The notes: a model not told the origin generated them from the sequence alone. 64,000 nucleotides of DNA from Erwinia tasmaniensis Et1/99 (GCF_000026185.1 NC_010694.1:2914001-2978000); one strand, 5' to 3'. Counted from the stretch's first letter, positions 17,838-27,399 are shown. Numbers and translations: made by a program.

Positions 17838-18581
17838 TCAGCTCAGAGATTCAAACTGACCCGACAGGTTTTTTTTCAGTGGAAAGGCGAGATCGCCATG
17901 CTTGCTGGTGCCGAGGCCTAATGCGACCAGCGACTCCACCATTTTGACCGCGGCCGTGACGCCATCAATCACCGGCAGGCCCAGCTCACGCGTCAGATCC
18001 TGCGCCAGGTCGGCCATGCCGCCGCAGCCGAGAACAATAGCCCCGCTGCCGTCTTCACGCATTGCCTGTATACAACGTTGACGCACTTTTTCCTGCGCCA
18101 GCCCGCTGCCATCCTCGAGCGCCAGTACCGGCAGGTCGATGGCGTGCAGCGCCGCACAGTGATGTTCAAACCCATACTGTTGCAGCAGGTGGCGCGCGAT
18201 GATCAGCGTGCGCGGCAAGGTCGTGACGATAGAAAAGCGCGTGGCGACCAGGGTTGCCATGTGCATCGCGGCCTCGGCAATGCCGACCACCGGCCCCTGT
18301 GCCAGCTCACGCGCCGCCAGCAGGCCGGGATCGCCGAAACAGGCGATCACATGCCCACAAACTCCCTGCGCACGCCCGGCTTTAACCTGTTCCAACACGC
18401 CGATAGCGGCTATCGCTTCATCAAAATGCCCTTCTATGGAGGGCACGCCCTGACCTGGGCATACCGCCAGTATCTCGGTATCTGCCGCCGCCACCGCCCG
18501 CGCTGCCGCGCCGATGGTTGCCGTCATCGCCCTGCTGGTGTTCGGGTTGATGACCTGAATGATCCGTTTGTTACCCATCAT
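17838..18581 (-). CDS. hpxA: allantoin racemase HpxA (Asp/Glu/hydantoin racemase family)
   Basis: A 247-residue member of the Asp/Glu/hydantoin racemase family. The catalytic cysteine pair is Cys81 (ACFGDPGL) and Cys186 (GCGGMADL), and the N-terminus RIIQVINPNTSRAMT is typical. HpxA interconverts (S)- and (R)-allantoin so both enantiomers can be used by the allantoinase. The ATG overlaps the hpxS stop by 4 bases. Two adjacent ATG codons occur; the first was taken. Confidence 0.92.
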   Translation of the reverse strand: MMGNKRIIQVINPNTSRAMTATIGAAARAVAAADTEILAVCPGQGVPSIEGHFDEAIAAIGVLEQVKAGRAQGVCGHVIACFGDPGLLAARELAQGPVVGIAEAAMHMATLVATRFSIVTTLPRTLIIARHLLQQYGFEHHCAALHAIDLPVLALEDGSGLAQEKVRQRCIQAMREDGSGAIVLGCGGMADLAQDLTRELGLPVIDGVTAAVKMVESLVALGLGTSKHGDLAFPLKKNLSGQFESLS

Positions 18582-19306
18582 CTTACTCCTTTGACTGCGA
18601 ACAGCCGGGCAAAGTCCGGCAGCGTTTCACCCCCGCGCTCAAAACGCAGACTGGCGATGATATGATCGAAATGTTGCCGTAGTGCGTCAGTGAGTTTAGC
18701 CAGGGATCTTTCCCGCAGCAGTACCACCAGGCGATCGTGATCGTCACAGCGGCAACCCTGCTGCCAGGGCGCGCCGTAGGCGGCAACCACCAGCGAGGAT
18801 CGCCGGGTGAGGCGCGTGACGATGTCGGCCAGCACCTGATTACCCGCTATCGCCTGTAGCTGAATATGAAAAGCGGCAGACAGACGAATGGCCGCAGCAC
18901 CATTATGGTTATCATGCGCCTGCTGCTCCTGCTGGTTAAGCTTCTCCAGCGCGGCCAGGTGCGGACTTTGACAGTGAGCCAACACCTGCGGCAAATTCGC
19001 ACATTCAATCAGACTGCGCGTGTGAAAAATATCCTGCGCCTCTTCAACCGTTGGCGTGGCAACCTGTGCACCACGTTTGGGCGTCAGGGTGACCATCTGC
19101 ACCGCCGCAAGGCGCTGTAGCACCTTGCGAATGCCGGTACGACTGACGCCAAATACTTCGCACAACGCCTCTTCCGGCAGTTTGCTGCCCGGCGGCAGCT
19201 GATGTTCTACGATAGCCGTCATCAGCGCCTGATAGATGGGTTCATCACTGCCGCCCAGCTCTGAGGCTATTTTCAGCCCGCTTTCACTCTTCATGCCCGA
19301 CCTCAC
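18578..19306 (-). CDS. hpxS: GntR-family regulator HpxS (FadR/VanR subfamily)
   Basis: A 242-residue regulator with an N-terminal winged helix-turn-helix (LPEEALCEVFGVSRTGIRKVLQRLAAVQMV, about residues 42-71) and a C-terminal FCD-type ligand domain (EAQDIFHTRSLIECANLP..., AAFHIQLQAIAGN). It is first in hpxSAB and divergent from hpxC. The 133-base region between them contains a TTGTATACAT element matching the TNGTNNNACNA-style sites used by this subfamily, so autoregulation and control of hpxC by allantoin or a product are likely. Confidence 0.9.
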   Translation of the reverse strand: MRSGMKSESGLKIASELGGSDEPIYQALMTAIVEHQLPPGSKLPEEALCEVFGVSRTGIRKVLQRLAAVQMVTLTPKRGAQVATPTVEEAQDIFHTRSLIECANLPQVLAHCQSPHLAALEKLNQQEQQAHDNHNGAAAIRLSAAFHIQLQAIAGNQVLADIVTRLTRRSSLVVAAYGAPWQQGCRCDDHDRLVVLLRERSLAKLTDALRQHFDHIIASLRFERGGETLPDFARLFAVKGVR

Positions 19307-19350
19307 TCAACCTGATTGACCGCCAGAATCGTACACAGTAATTATTATTT

Positions 19351-19360
19351 TTGTATACAT
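19351..19360. promoter_or_regulatory. candidate HpxS operator
   Basis: TTGTATACAT contains the 8-bp palindrome TGTATACA, in the hpxS-hpxC divergent region. It resembles GntR/FadR-subfamily operators. Further copies lie inside hpxA (18067-18074) and hpxC (20066-20073). Confidence 0.5.
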
Positions 19361-19372
19361 GAAATTTCGATC

Positions 19373-19388
19373 TGGCCCGGTTCCTGCA
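19373..19388 (+). promoter_or_regulatory. possible sigma-54 promoter of hpxC
   Basis: TGGCCC-GGTTC-CTGCA has the invariant GG and GC dinucleotides at sigma-54 spacing and two mismatches to TGGCAC-N5-TTGCA. It points to hpxC, 51 bases before its start. This is weaker than the element at 9176 but consistent with the same regulation. Confidence 0.45.
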
Positions 19389-19439
19389 ATGTCTCTTTCA
19401 AGCCAGTTTACAGATAGCTCAAACAGAGGAGCAGGTTTC

Positions 19440-20936
19440 ATGCCAAACAGTCCACATTCTTCCACACCAGCGGCACCCGGCACCGCTGCTAACTACAGTC
19501 CACGCCTGTGTAATGAGGATCTGGCACCGACCCGTGACCAGAACTGGAGTTGGTACAATATTTTCTCTTTCTGGATGTCCGACGTACACAGTATGGGCGG
19601 CTATGTGGTTGCCGCCAGCTTCTTTACCCTCGGGCTCGCCAGCTGGCAGGTGCTGCTGTGCCTGCTGGCCGGTATCTGTATTGTTCAGCTGTGCGCTAAC
19701 CTGGTGGCGAAACCAAGCCAGATGACCGGAGTGCCTTATGCCGTGGTCTGTCGCCAGGCATTCGGCGTGTTTGGTGCGAATATCCCGGCGGTGATCCGTG
19801 GCCTGATCGCCTTTGCCTGGTACGGTATTCAGACCTGGCTGGCGTCTAATGCGCTGATGCTGGTTTCCCTGAAGTTCTGGCCGGGGCTGGCTGCACTGAC
19901 GCACACATCATGGTTTGGATTGTCGCAACTTGGCTGGATCTGCTTCGCAACGATGTGGCTGTTACAGGCGATGGTGTTCTGGCATGGCATGAATGCGATC
20001 AAACGCTTTATTGATGTGGCTGGTCCGGCCGTCTACGTGGTGATGGGGGCGCTGGCCGGTTGGATTGTATACAAAACCGGTTTTGACGGCATTTCGTTTA
20101 CGCTGGCAAGTAAGGCATTGTCCGGCAGTGAGCAGGTATGGCAGATGATTACCGCCACGGCGCTGGTCGTTTCGTACTTCTCCGGCCCGCTGCTGAACTT
20201 CGGTGACTTCTCGCGCTACGCTAAAAGTATGGGAGAGGTGCGCCGGGGTAACCGCTGGGGACTGCCGTTTAACTTCCTGCTGTTTGCCATCGTGACCGTG
20301 GTTATCGTTTCCGGTACGCAGTCGCTGTTTGGCCGCATGATCACCGATCCGATTGAGACAGCCAGCATGGTCGGCAACGATCTGGCGGTGGCGCTGGGCC
20401 TGCTGACGATGATCACCGCGACCATCGGCATCAATATCGTCGCCAACTTCGTTTCTCCGGCGTTTGACTTCTCCAACTGCTCGCCGCAGAAAATTAGCTT
20501 CCGTACCGGTGGCATGATCGCCGCGGTGGGTTCTGTGCTGCTGACGCCGTGGAACCTGTTCCAGTCGCCGGAGCTGATCCACTATACGCTGGATGTGCTG
20601 GGAGCCTGTATCGGGCCGCTGTTTGGCATCCTGCTGGCGGACTTTTATCTGATCAAACGCAGCCAAATTTCCGTCGACGATCTGTTTAACGATACGCCTC
20701 AGGGTAAATACTGGTATCACGGTGGCTTTAATCCGAAAGCCATTGCGGCGCTGTTGCCTGCGGTAGCCGTGGGTCTCGCAATCAGCTTTACCCCTTCCCT
20801 GCATATGGTCGCCAACTTCAGCTGGTTTATCGGCGCGGCGCTCGGTGCCGGTATCTACCGCTGGGTGGCGCGTGATGAGGTGGCCAGGCGCGGAACGCAG
20901 GGTTATGCCCGCAGCACTGCGTTGCAGGAAGAATAA
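19440..20936 (+). CDS. hpxC: allantoin permease HpxC (NCS1 family)
   Basis: A 498-residue nucleobase:cation symporter-1 transporter. The ATG at 19440 was chosen because AGAGGAG precedes it by 8 bases; the open frame extends upstream to 19359 without a ribosome site. The N-terminus has the family stretch YSPRLCNEDLAPTRDQNWSWYNIFSFWMSDVHS, then about twelve hydrophobic segments, including GVPYAVVCRQAFGVFGANIPAVIRG and GPLLNFGDFSRYA. The family moves allantoin, hydantoins or cytosine. The divergent hpxSAB neighbours, as in Klebsiella, make allantoin the likely substrate. Confidence 0.92.
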   Translation: MPNSPHSSTPAAPGTAANYSPRLCNEDLAPTRDQNWSWYNIFSFWMSDVHSMGGYVVAASFFTLGLASWQVLLCLLAGICIVQLCANLVAKPSQMTGVPYAVVCRQAFGVFGANIPAVIRGLIAFAWYGIQTWLASNALMLVSLKFWPGLAALTHTSWFGLSQLGWICFATMWLLQAMVFWHGMNAIKRFIDVAGPAVYVVMGALAGWIVYKTGFDGISFTLASKALSGSEQVWQMITATALVVSYFSGPLLNFGDFSRYAKSMGEVRRGNRWGLPFNFLLFAIVTVVIVSGTQSLFGRMITDPIETASMVGNDLAVALGLLTMITATIGINIVANFVSPAFDFSNCSPQKISFRTGGMIAAVGSVLLTPWNLFQSPELIHYTLDVLGACIGPLFGILLADFYLIKRSQISVDDLFNDTPQGKYWYHGGFNPKAIAALLPAVAVGLAISFTPSLHMVANFSWFIGAALGAGIYRWVARDEVARRGTQGYARSTALQEE

Positions 20937-20943
20937 AACGACG

Positions 20944-20971
20944 AAAGGCCGATTCGTGAGAATCGGCCTTT
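20944..20971. terminator. bidirectional terminator between hpxC and tRNA-Asp
   Basis: AAAGGCCGATTC (20944-20955), loop GTGA, then a perfect 12-bp complementary arm to 20971. It ends hpxC on the plus strand and the dnaQ-side tRNA-Asp transcript on the minus strand. Confidence 0.85.
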
Positions 20972-20980
20972 CTGGATACT

Positions 20981-21057
20981 TGGCGGAACGGACGGGGCTC
21001 GAACCCGCGACCCCCTGCGTGACAGGCAGGTATTCTAACCAACTGAACTACCGCTCC
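20981..21057 (-). tRNA. aspV: tRNA-Asp (GTC)
   Basis: A 77-base cloverleaf on the minus strand starting GGAGCGGTAG and ending CCGTTCCGCCA, anticodon GTC in CCTGTCACG. CCA is encoded. It follows dnaQ in the same direction, as aspV does in E. coli. It marks the boundary of the hpx accessory block. Confidence 0.97.
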
Positions 21058-21179
21058 GCGCTGTGTTCCCCGTCGGGAACGAGGCGGATATTACGGGGCC
21101 AGGTGAACTTCGTCAACGATTTTTCGTTTATATACGGTCAACTGTTCTTTTTTTCAACGTAACACGCGGTGAAGCGGGA

Positions 21180-21929
21180 TCAGCCTTCAATTTCCCGTGG
21201 ACGCCACAGGCAGCTGCCGCCTTTTTTCTCCACCAGATCAAGCCGTGCCTCATGGGCGAACAGTTCCTCTTCGCTGGCGCGCACCACGCGCAGGCCGGAA
21301 GACGGACGTGCGATCCGATGAACCGTTTCACCGTCTTGCTGCTTTCCCCGCTCCCCTTCCATTGAGAATGCCAGCGAGGTCTGCCCGCCGGTCATCGTCA
21401 GGAAGACTTCCGCCAGAATTTCGGAGTCAAGCAACGCGCCGTGCAGGGTACGTTTGCTGTTATCTATCTCGTAACGTGAGCAGAGCGCATCCAGGCTGTT
21501 GCGCTTGCCGGGAAACAGCCTGCGCGCCATCGCCAGGCTGTCGGTGATTTTGCAGAAGGTGTCGGTTTTCGCAATCCCACGCTGTAATTTGGCAAACTCA
21601 TAATCCATAAAGCCGATATCAAACGAGGCATTATGGATGACCAGCTCCGCACCGTTTATATAGGCGAGGAAGTCATCGGCGATCTGCGCGAAGGTCGGTT
21701 TATCCAGCAGGAACTCGTCGGCAATACCGTGTACGCCGAACGCTTCCGGATCGACCAGCCGGTCGGGTTTGAGATAAACATGGAAGTTATTGCCGGTCAG
21801 ACGGCGGTTGATCACCTCAACAGCACCGATTTCGATAATGCGATGCCCCTCATAGTGGACACCGATCATATTCATACCGGTGGTTTCGGTATCAAGTACG
21901 ATCTGACGCGTTGTATTTACTGTGCTCAT
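21180..21929 (-). CDS. dnaQ: DNA polymerase III epsilon subunit (proofreading exonuclease)
   Basis: A 249-residue DEDDh 3'-5' exonuclease, near-identical to E. coli DnaQ over most of its length. ExoI is [10 protein letters not shown] (catalytic Asp and Glu), followed by [15 protein letters not shown], Exo[14 protein letters not shown], and Exo[15 protein letters not shown], which carries the catalytic His and Asp. The C-terminal [17 protein letters not shown] binds the alpha subunit. It is divergent from rnhA with overlapping promoters in a 52-base gap, the classical dnaQ-rnhA arrangement. It is a few residues longer than the E. coli protein at the linker and tail. Confidence 0.98.
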   Translation of the reverse strand: MSTVNTTRQIVLDTETTGMNMIGVHYEGHRIIEIGAVEVINRRLTGNNFHVYLKPDRLVDPEAFGVHGIADEFLLDKPTFAQIADDFLAYINGAELVIHNASFDIGFMDYEFAKLQRGIAKTDTFCKITDSLAMARRLFPGKRNSLDALCSRYEIDNSKRTLHGALLDSEILAEVFLTMTGGQTSLAFSMEGERGKQQDGETVHRIARPSSGLRVVRASEEELFAHEARLDLVEKKGGSCLWRPREIEG

Positions 21930-21981
21930 AGGACCCGTTTATGTCAGACTTGGCGTTTTTTCTACAGGGAGTCTACCAGAG

Positions 21982-22449
21982 ATGCTTAAGCAGGTAGAAA
22001 TTTTCACCGACGGTTCGTGTCTGGGCAATCCGGGTCCCGGTGGTTACGGCGCGATTATGCGTTATGGTAAACATGAAAAAATCTTCAGCGCCGGTTTTCG
22101 CCTGACGACCAATAACCGCATGGAAATGATGGCGGCGATCGTGGCGCTGGAAGCGCTGACGCAGCCCTGTGCCGTAGTGCTGAGCACCGACAGCCAGTAT
22201 GTCCGCCAGGGGATCACCAGCTGGATCCATAACTGGAAAAAACGCGGCTGGAAAACGACCGACAAAAAGCCGGTCAAAAATGTCGACCTGTGGAAACGAT
22301 TAGATGCCGCGCTCAGCCATCACGATATCACCTGGAAATGGGTAAAAGGACATGCTGGCCATGTTGAAAACGAGCGCTGTGATGAGCTGGCGCGAAACGC
22401 AGCTGGGAACCCGACCTTAGATGATGTTGGCTACACGTCTGAGGCATGA
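21982..22449 (+). CDS. rnhA: ribonuclease HI
   Basis: A 155-residue RNase HI, exactly the E. coli length when started at the ATG at 21982; the frame is open further upstream but without similarity. Catalytic residues appear in [16 protein letters not shown] (Asp), [12 protein letters not shown] (Glu), [12 protein letters not shown] (Asp) and the distal ERCDELAR (Asp). It degrades RNA in RNA-DNA hybrids at replication origins and R-loops. It is divergent from dnaQ and convergent with yafS. Confidence 0.98.
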   Translation: MLKQVEIFTDGSCLGNPGPGGYGAIMRYGKHEKIFSAGFRLTTNNRMEMMAAIVALEALTQPCAVVLSTDSQYVRQGITSWIHNWKKRGWKTTDKKPVKNVDLWKRLDAALSHHDITWKWVKGHAGHVENERCDELARNAAGNPTLDDVGYTSEA

Positions 22450-22496
22450 TTTTTGTGGATCGCAGCCGAACGATATGGCGCGGCGGCAAGGGCGCG

Positions 22497-23198
22497 CTAT
22501 TGGCTGGTGACGCCCACGGCGTGCAGCTGCCGTTTTCTCGCCATGTTTTTCGCCGGGTTCTTAGTCAGTGGGAAAGTGCGCTTGCGTGCCACGATCAGAT
22601 TGATGCAGCCCAGTGCGGGGAGATGCGTGCTGATCATCTTTCCGCCCTGACGACTCCAGGGCAACACTTGCAATCGCGTGCGCTGTATCACCTCATAATT
22701 TAGCAGGCTAAGCCAGTCCAGTAGGCGCATCTGACTGTACATTTTGCTATTCCAGGGAACACGACGGTGGAGGCCCGGTATCAGTTTGCCTATCCCCAAT
22801 ACGCTGAAAAGGTTAAAACCGCTGAGAATAATCCAGCCATCATCAACCAACACGCGATCCACCTCGCGCAGAAGACGATGGGGGTCACTGCTCCATGCCA
22901 GGGTATGTGCTAACAGGCAGGCATCCACCGATTTTGACTCAAATGGCAGACTTATCGGATCGGCGAGAACCTGCATCGGCTCCCCGGTCATACCCACGTT
23001 GACCTGATGGGCTATCGCGCAGCATTCAGTATCAATTTCTGCACTGAGCCCGCCTATCTTCAACAGATGAAAGCCAAAAATCTTGGCAAGACAAGGGCGG
23101 AGCTGATGCGAGAGTGCATCTCGGTAATATTCGCCACAGGGGATCTGCGACCAGGATTCAGGCACATGGCGGATTTGGCGTGTTTTAGCAGGCTTCAT
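22497..23198 (-). CDS. yafS: SAM-dependent methyltransferase YafS
   Basis: A 233-residue class I methyltransferase. The core [49 protein letters not shown] is the conserved post-SAM region. The N-terminal glycine-rich SAM loop is poorly conserved ([11 protein letters not shown]), as in E. coli YafS. Genomic position between rnhA and gloB, both in opposite orientation, is the same as in E. coli. Substrate is unknown. Confidence 0.9.
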   Translation of the reverse strand: MKPAKTRQIRHVPESWSQIPCGEYYRDALSHQLRPCLAKIFGFHLLKIGGLSAEIDTECCAIAHQVNVGMTGEPMQVLADPISLPFESKSVDACLLAHTLAWSSDPHRLLREVDRVLVDDGWIILSGFNLFSVLGIGKLIPGLHRRVPWNSKMYSQMRLLDWLSLLNYEVIQRTRLQVLPWSRQGGKMISTHLPALGCINLIVARKRTFPLTKNPAKNMARKRQLHAVGVTSQ

Positions 23199-23243
23199 GC
23201 TTTACCATCTTCTTTTCCATCGTGCGCATATAAAGAGGTGAAT

Positions 23244-23999
23244 ATGAATCTTACCAGCATTCCAGCCCTGCAGGATAACTACATCTGGACCTTAAATGAT
23301 GATTCTGGCCGCTGTCTGATTGTCGATCCCGGAGAAGCGGCGCCGGTACTGCGTGCGATAACAGAAAATCAGTGGCAACCGCAGGCGATTTTGCTGACCC
23401 ATCACCATCATGATCATGTGGGCGGCGTCGCCGAACTCTTGTCTCACTACCCTGATTTAACCGTCTATGGCCCACAGGAAACGAGTCACAAAGGTGCTAA
23501 TTCACTTGTCGGCGATGGCGATCGTATCCATGTATTGGGCCTCGACTTTACCATCATTGCCACACCTGGCCACACTTTAGGACATATCTCATATTTCAGC
23601 CATCCTTACCTTTTTTGTGGGGATACGCTTTTTTCAGCAGGCTGCGGCAGACTTTTCGAAGGCACGGCTAAGCAAATGTTTGAATCATTTCAGAAACTTA
23701 ATCAGCTTCCTGACGATACGCTGGTCTGCTGTGCGCATGAATATACCTTATCGAACCTGACCTTTTCCCATACTTTTTATCCGCAAGATACTGAGATAGC
23801 TCGCTATTACCATGAAATTAAGGAGTTACGCTCGAAAAATGGCATAACATTGCCGACAAAACTGGAGCTCGAACGTAAAATAAATGTTTTTTTACGCACC
23901 AAAGATGTTGAATTACAACGGTTAATTAGCACAGAGCCCGATCATCTTGACGAGTGGGAGATTTTTGCGACTCTACGCGAGAAGAAAGACAGTTTTTGA
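23244..23999 (+). CDS. gloB: hydroxyacylglutathione hydrolase (glyoxalase II)
   Basis: A 251-residue metallo-beta-lactamase-fold enzyme. The ATG at 23244 follows AGAGGTG and gives the E. coli length. The zinc motif [10 protein letters not shown] and later [26 protein letters not shown] and CCAHEYT are all present. It hydrolyses S-lactoylglutathione to lactate and glutathione, completing methylglyoxal detoxification. It is divergent from yafS and upstream of mltD, as in E. coli. Confidence 0.97.
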   Translation: MNLTSIPALQDNYIWTLNDDSGRCLIVDPGEAAPVLRAITENQWQPQAILLTHHHHDHVGGVAELLSHYPDLTVYGPQETSHKGANSLVGDGDRIHVLGLDFTIIATPGHTLGHISYFSHPYLFCGDTLFSAGCGRLFEGTAKQMFESFQKLNQLPDDTLVCCAHEYTLSNLTFSHTFYPQDTEIARYYHEIKELRSKNGITLPTKLELERKINVFLRTKDVELQRLISTEPDHLDEWEIFATLREKKDSF

Positions 24000-24070
24000 G
24001 ATTTAAGGTTGTGTTGTCGGGGTCGACCACGTATTATTGCTCGTCTTTTAAGCGAACTATTGACACAAAC

Positions 24071-25453
24071 ATGAAGGCTAAAGCGATCTTACTCGCCTCG
24101 GTCTTGCTGGTCGGGTGTCAGGCGTCACGGCACGATGCCCATATCCCGGAACAGCATGCACAGAGTTTGTCTTCGGCAAGTCAAAGTGAAAATGGACAGT
24201 ACACAGATAATATGTTGTCGCCGCGCTGGCAGGATGATGGAACCTCCCTTGCGCAAGACAAAGATTTGTGGAATTTCATTAGCGACGAGCTGAAGATGAA
24301 GGTTCCGGATAATTACCGGATACGCGAACAGAAACAGAAGTACCTGAGTAATAAGAGCTATCTCCACGATGTAACATTACGGGCAGAGCCGTATATGTAC
24401 TGGATAGTCGAGCAGATTAAGCAACGTAAAATGCCGATGGAACTGGTACTACTACCCATAGTGGAGAGCGCTTTTAACCCACATGCGACCTCATCTGCAA
24501 ATGCCGCCGGCATCTGGCAGATTGTGCCGCAAACGGGACGAAATTATGGCCTGAAGCAGACTCAATGGTACGATGGACGGCGTGACGTCGTTGCATCGAC
24601 CAAGGTCGCTCTCGACATGATGCAACGCCTTAACGATATGTTTGATGGTGACTGGCTGCTGACCGTTGCCGCCTACAACAGCGGTGAAGGGCGCGTGCTC
24701 AAAGCCATGAAGAGCAATAAGGCGAAAGGGCGACCTACGGACTTCTGGTCACTTGCTCTTCCTAAAGAAACGACGGTTTATGTGCCGAAAATGCTGGCGT
24801 TGGGGCAGATCCTCAAAAACAGCAAGCGTTACGGTGTGAGTCTGCCAACCCCTAACAGAACGCGTGCTCTGGCGCGAGTTGACGTTGGCCAGCAGATTGA
24901 ACTGACGCAGGCAGCCGATATGGCGGGTATGTCGTTAAGCAAGCTGCAAAGCTTTAATACCGGCTATCGCCGAGGAACAACGGCACCTAATGGTCCTCAC
25001 TACATTATGGTTCCGAAGTCTAACGTTGCTAAATTGCGTGATTCGCTGGCAACCGGAGATATCGCCGCAGTGCAGCCAACCTCTCTGGCTAAGAACAGCG
25101 TTTCTCCGGCATCTTATAAGGTGCGTAACGGCGATACGCTTTCAGGCATTGCCAAACGCCTTGGCGTTCCGGTCAACCAGTTGCAGCGTACAAATAACTT
25201 ACGCGGTAGCAATATTAAACCGGGTCAGACTTTAACCTTAGGCAACAATGCCGGTACGCAGCTGGCAGATAACGGCGACAGCATCACCTATCAGGTACGT
25301 AAGGGTGATTCTCTGGCCAGTATTGCAAAACGTCACGGCGTAAACATTAAAGATGTTGTGCGCTGGAATGGTGACACCCGTAATGCGCAAAATATCCGGC
25401 CCGGAGACAAGCTGACACTGTTCGTTAAGGACAATCCCACGCCTGACAGCTAG
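24071..25453 (+). CDS. mltD: membrane-bound lytic murein transglycosylase D
   Basis: A 460-residue lipoprotein. The lipobox LLVGC follows a short N-terminal hydrophobic segment (MKAKAILLASVLLVGC), so the protein is lipid-anchored in the envelope. The SLT domain has the catalytic Glu in LPIVESAFNPHATSSANAAGIWQI and downstream VAAYNSGEGRV. Two LysM peptidoglycan-binding repeats follow (YKVRNGDTLSGIAKRLGV and YQVRKGDSLASIAKRHGV). The start at 24071 was chosen to place the signal at the N-terminus; the open frame extends 39 codons further upstream. Confidence 0.96.
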   Translation: MKAKAILLASVLLVGCQASRHDAHIPEQHAQSLSSASQSENGQYTDNMLSPRWQDDGTSLAQDKDLWNFISDELKMKVPDNYRIREQKQKYLSNKSYLHDVTLRAEPYMYWIVEQIKQRKMPMELVLLPIVESAFNPHATSSANAAGIWQIVPQTGRNYGLKQTQWYDGRRDVVASTKVALDMMQRLNDMFDGDWLLTVAAYNSGEGRVLKAMKSNKAKGRPTDFWSLALPKETTVYVPKMLALGQILKNSKRYGVSLPTPNRTRALARVDVGQQIELTQAADMAGMSLSKLQSFNTGYRRGTTAPNGPHYIMVPKSNVAKLRDSLATGDIAAVQPTSLAKNSVSPASYKVRNGDTLSGIAKRLGVPVNQLQRTNNLRGSNIKPGQTLTLGNNAGTQLADNGDSITYQVRKGDSLASIAKRHGVNIKDVVRWNGDTRNAQNIRPGDKLTLFVKDNPTPDS

Positions 25454-25483
25454 TCATTCTGACTCTTGTGTACATATGTTGTT

Positions 25484-25511
25484 AAAAAGCCCGCTCAAGC
25501 GGGCTTTTTTT
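25484..25511 (+). terminator. intrinsic terminator of mltD
   Basis: AGCCCGC (25488-25494), loop TCAA, GCGGGCT, followed by seven T; the preceding A-run extends the stem. Confidence 0.93.
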
Positions 25512-25544
25512 ATGGCCGTGACCCGTCCTGAATACCTGCTTCAT

Positions 25545-26175
25545 AGCCAGATGCAGGCAGCCCGGAAAAGGTGACGCGACAGGCTGTTCAGACTGCTGTC
25601 TGAACACCGGACGCAGGTTCCCTGCAAGCGTGCATATCACAAAACAATTCACAGTCATCACCGCTTCCGCAGGCATCCAAACCTGCTAAAAAAGGGGCCA
25701 GACCAGGTGGTGATTAGCCGTCCTGAACAGGCGTGGGTTGCAGATATTACTTATCTTCCAACCCGGAGTGATGTGGTTTATCTGAGTCTGATAACTGACG
25801 CCTACTCACGTAAAATCATGGGCTACCACGTTTATGAAAGCCTTGGTTATGCGGCGCTTCGCTGTGCCTTACGGCACAGGCGAGGTCAACTGAAACTGAT
25901 ACATCATTCAGACAGGGGGGCTCGACAAAGTATCAGGCTATGCATCAAAAACAGGGAATAACTCGTTCAATGATCGGTGGTGACGATTGTTATCAGAATG
26001 CGCTGGCTGAAAGAGTCAACAGGAGACTGAAAACGGAATTCTCCTGCACTGCCCGGCAGATCTGCATGAGACAAATAAAATGGCGGTAGAGTCGATCGCG
26101 ATTTACAACGGAGAGCATCCGCATCTGGCGCTATAATACAAAACGCCTGATGGCTGGCTGAAGGTGTCAGCTTAA
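25545..26175 (+). pseudogene. decayed IS3-family transposase OrfB (DDE integrase domain)
   Basis: Stretches of an IS3-family OrfB are recognisable: RLFRLLSEHRTQVPCKRAYH and HHRFRRHPNLLK, then QAWVADITYLPTRSDVVYLS with the first catalytic Asp, LIHHSDRG with the second, and, in another frame, YQNALAERVNRRLKTEF with the expected Glu and IAIYNGEHPHLAL near the end. An in-frame TGA near 25587, a frameshift around 25920, a second shift near 26045 and a stop near 26135 kill it. OrfA and clear terminal inverted repeats were not found. It occupies the place of yafE in the E. coli order. Confidence 0.85.
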
Positions 26176-26337
26176 ACCAGGACTAGTCACTGGTAAAAAC
26201 GGCTACCCGCCGACGTTGAGCTCTCGCCACGAAGCGCGTTGCAAATGCAGATATCCAGCACGCCTGCTTCAGGCGCATCGTGCGGCCTGCCCACTTTGCT
26301 TTTCGATGCCGCGATGTGCCGAGGTGACAATAGTCGC

Positions 26338-27144
26338 TTAGCTCAAACTCTTCGATGTATGGACGTCAAATTCAACCAGCAGGGGATTATGGTCGGATGC
26401 GCGAGTGACCAGTACAGATGCTTCTGCCACCCCCATTCCGCGATAGAAAATGAAGTCCAGCGGGCGACCAAAAGCTTTACGTCGATGATCGTCAGTAAAG
26501 CGTACCTCACGCAATCCCATTTCCCGTGCGAAACGATAAAGCGCATTGATCCGCTGACGGCTCCACGCGTTAAAATCGCCGGCTATGATCACCGGGCCCT
26601 TGTGATGAATAATTTGTTCACCTATCGGCCCCAGCTGCTTACTGTACACGTCAATACCCAGACTAAAATTCACCGCATGAATGTTAACCACCATCAATAC
26701 CTGCTCGTTTGGAAGTGGATAGGCGGTGACAAGCGCTGACTTAGAGAGGCGTAACAGCGGCTCGCGCTCGCGTAAAGGGCAACAGTAAACCGCATGCGCT
26801 GAAGCCAGCGTCATCACTCCTGAAGGATGCTGTGGCAGTACATAGGCAGGAACCTGGTCGGCAACCAGATAATGTGTGGTGGCAAAACGCACCAGCTCCG
26901 GTGTGGTTTGCGCTTCCTGTAACAGAACGAGATGCGCATCTTTGCCGAAATTTTGTAATACCGACAGCCACTCTGCACGTTGCTGCTTGAAGATATTCCA
27001 AACCAATACTTTCAGACGGGAGCCGTGGATTAACGGCACGCACGGCTCTAATTCCGCCCCAACATGCAGCAGCGCCTCAGGAGGAAATATACGCTCCGCT
27101 GGCTGACCTGCTACATATCTCATGGCATAGGTTTTTTTCCGCAC
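26338..27144 (-). CDS. yafD: endonuclease/exonuclease/phosphatase family protein YafD
   Basis: A 268-residue protein almost colinear with E. coli YafD. The EEP fold is marked by [54 protein letters not shown] and the C-terminal [11 protein letters not shown] with the catalytic Asp-His. There is no signal peptide. YafD has been linked to resistance to host antimicrobial factors, but its substrate is undefined. The neighbouring yafC and dkgB of E. coli are missing here; the gene lies directly beside the rRNA operon tail. Confidence 0.93.
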   Translation of the reverse strand: MRKKTYAMRYVAGQPAERIFPPEALLHVGAELEPCVPLIHGSRLKVLVWNIFKQQRAEWLSVLQNFGKDAHLVLLQEAQTTPELVRFATTHYLVADQVPAYVLPQHPSGVMTLASAHAVYCCPLREREPLLRLSKSALVTAYPLPNEQVLMVVNIHAVNFSLGIDVYSKQLGPIGEQIIHHKGPVIIAGDFNAWSRQRINALYRFAREMGLREVRFTDDHRRKAFGRPLDFIFYRGMGVAEASVLVTRASDHNPLLVEFDVHTSKSLS

Positions 27145-27280
27145 GTTACCGCCTGCACTGTTGCAACTGAATGGGCTGACTATTCTTCTGTTATAGGGGC
27201 TTTATGCCCGGGTTTCAATCAGTGGCTGTCGATTGAGATGGGATAGTACGTAAAGCGGGCAAATTACGGATTTCGAATGT

Positions 27281-27312
27281 AAAAAAACCCTGACTCTTAT
27301 GAGTCAGGGTTT
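27281..27312 (-). terminator. rRNA operon terminator
   Basis: AAACCCTGACTC (27285-27296), loop TTAT, and a 12-bp complementary arm to 27312; on the minus strand a T-run follows. It terminates the rrn-tRNA-Asp transcript. Confidence 0.92.
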
Positions 27313-27322
27313 CTTTTTTTAG

Positions 27323-27399
27323 TGGCGGAACGGACGGGGCTCGAACCCGCGACCCCCTGCGTGACAGGCAGGTATTCTAACCAACTGAACTACCGCTCC
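27323..27399 (-). tRNA. aspU: tRNA-Asp (GTC), distal to the rRNA operon
   Basis: A 77-base tRNA identical in visible sequence to the tRNA-Asp at 20981, with encoded CCA. It lies 98 bases after 5S in the same direction, as aspU follows rrnH in E. coli. Confidence 0.97.

Noticed and set aside
19962..20804. 280-codon open frame opposite hpxC, plus long frames opposite hpxJ, hpxK and hpxQ
   Set aside because: GC-rich coding DNA commonly leaves the antisense frame open. The products are Arg/His/Gln-rich without motifs.
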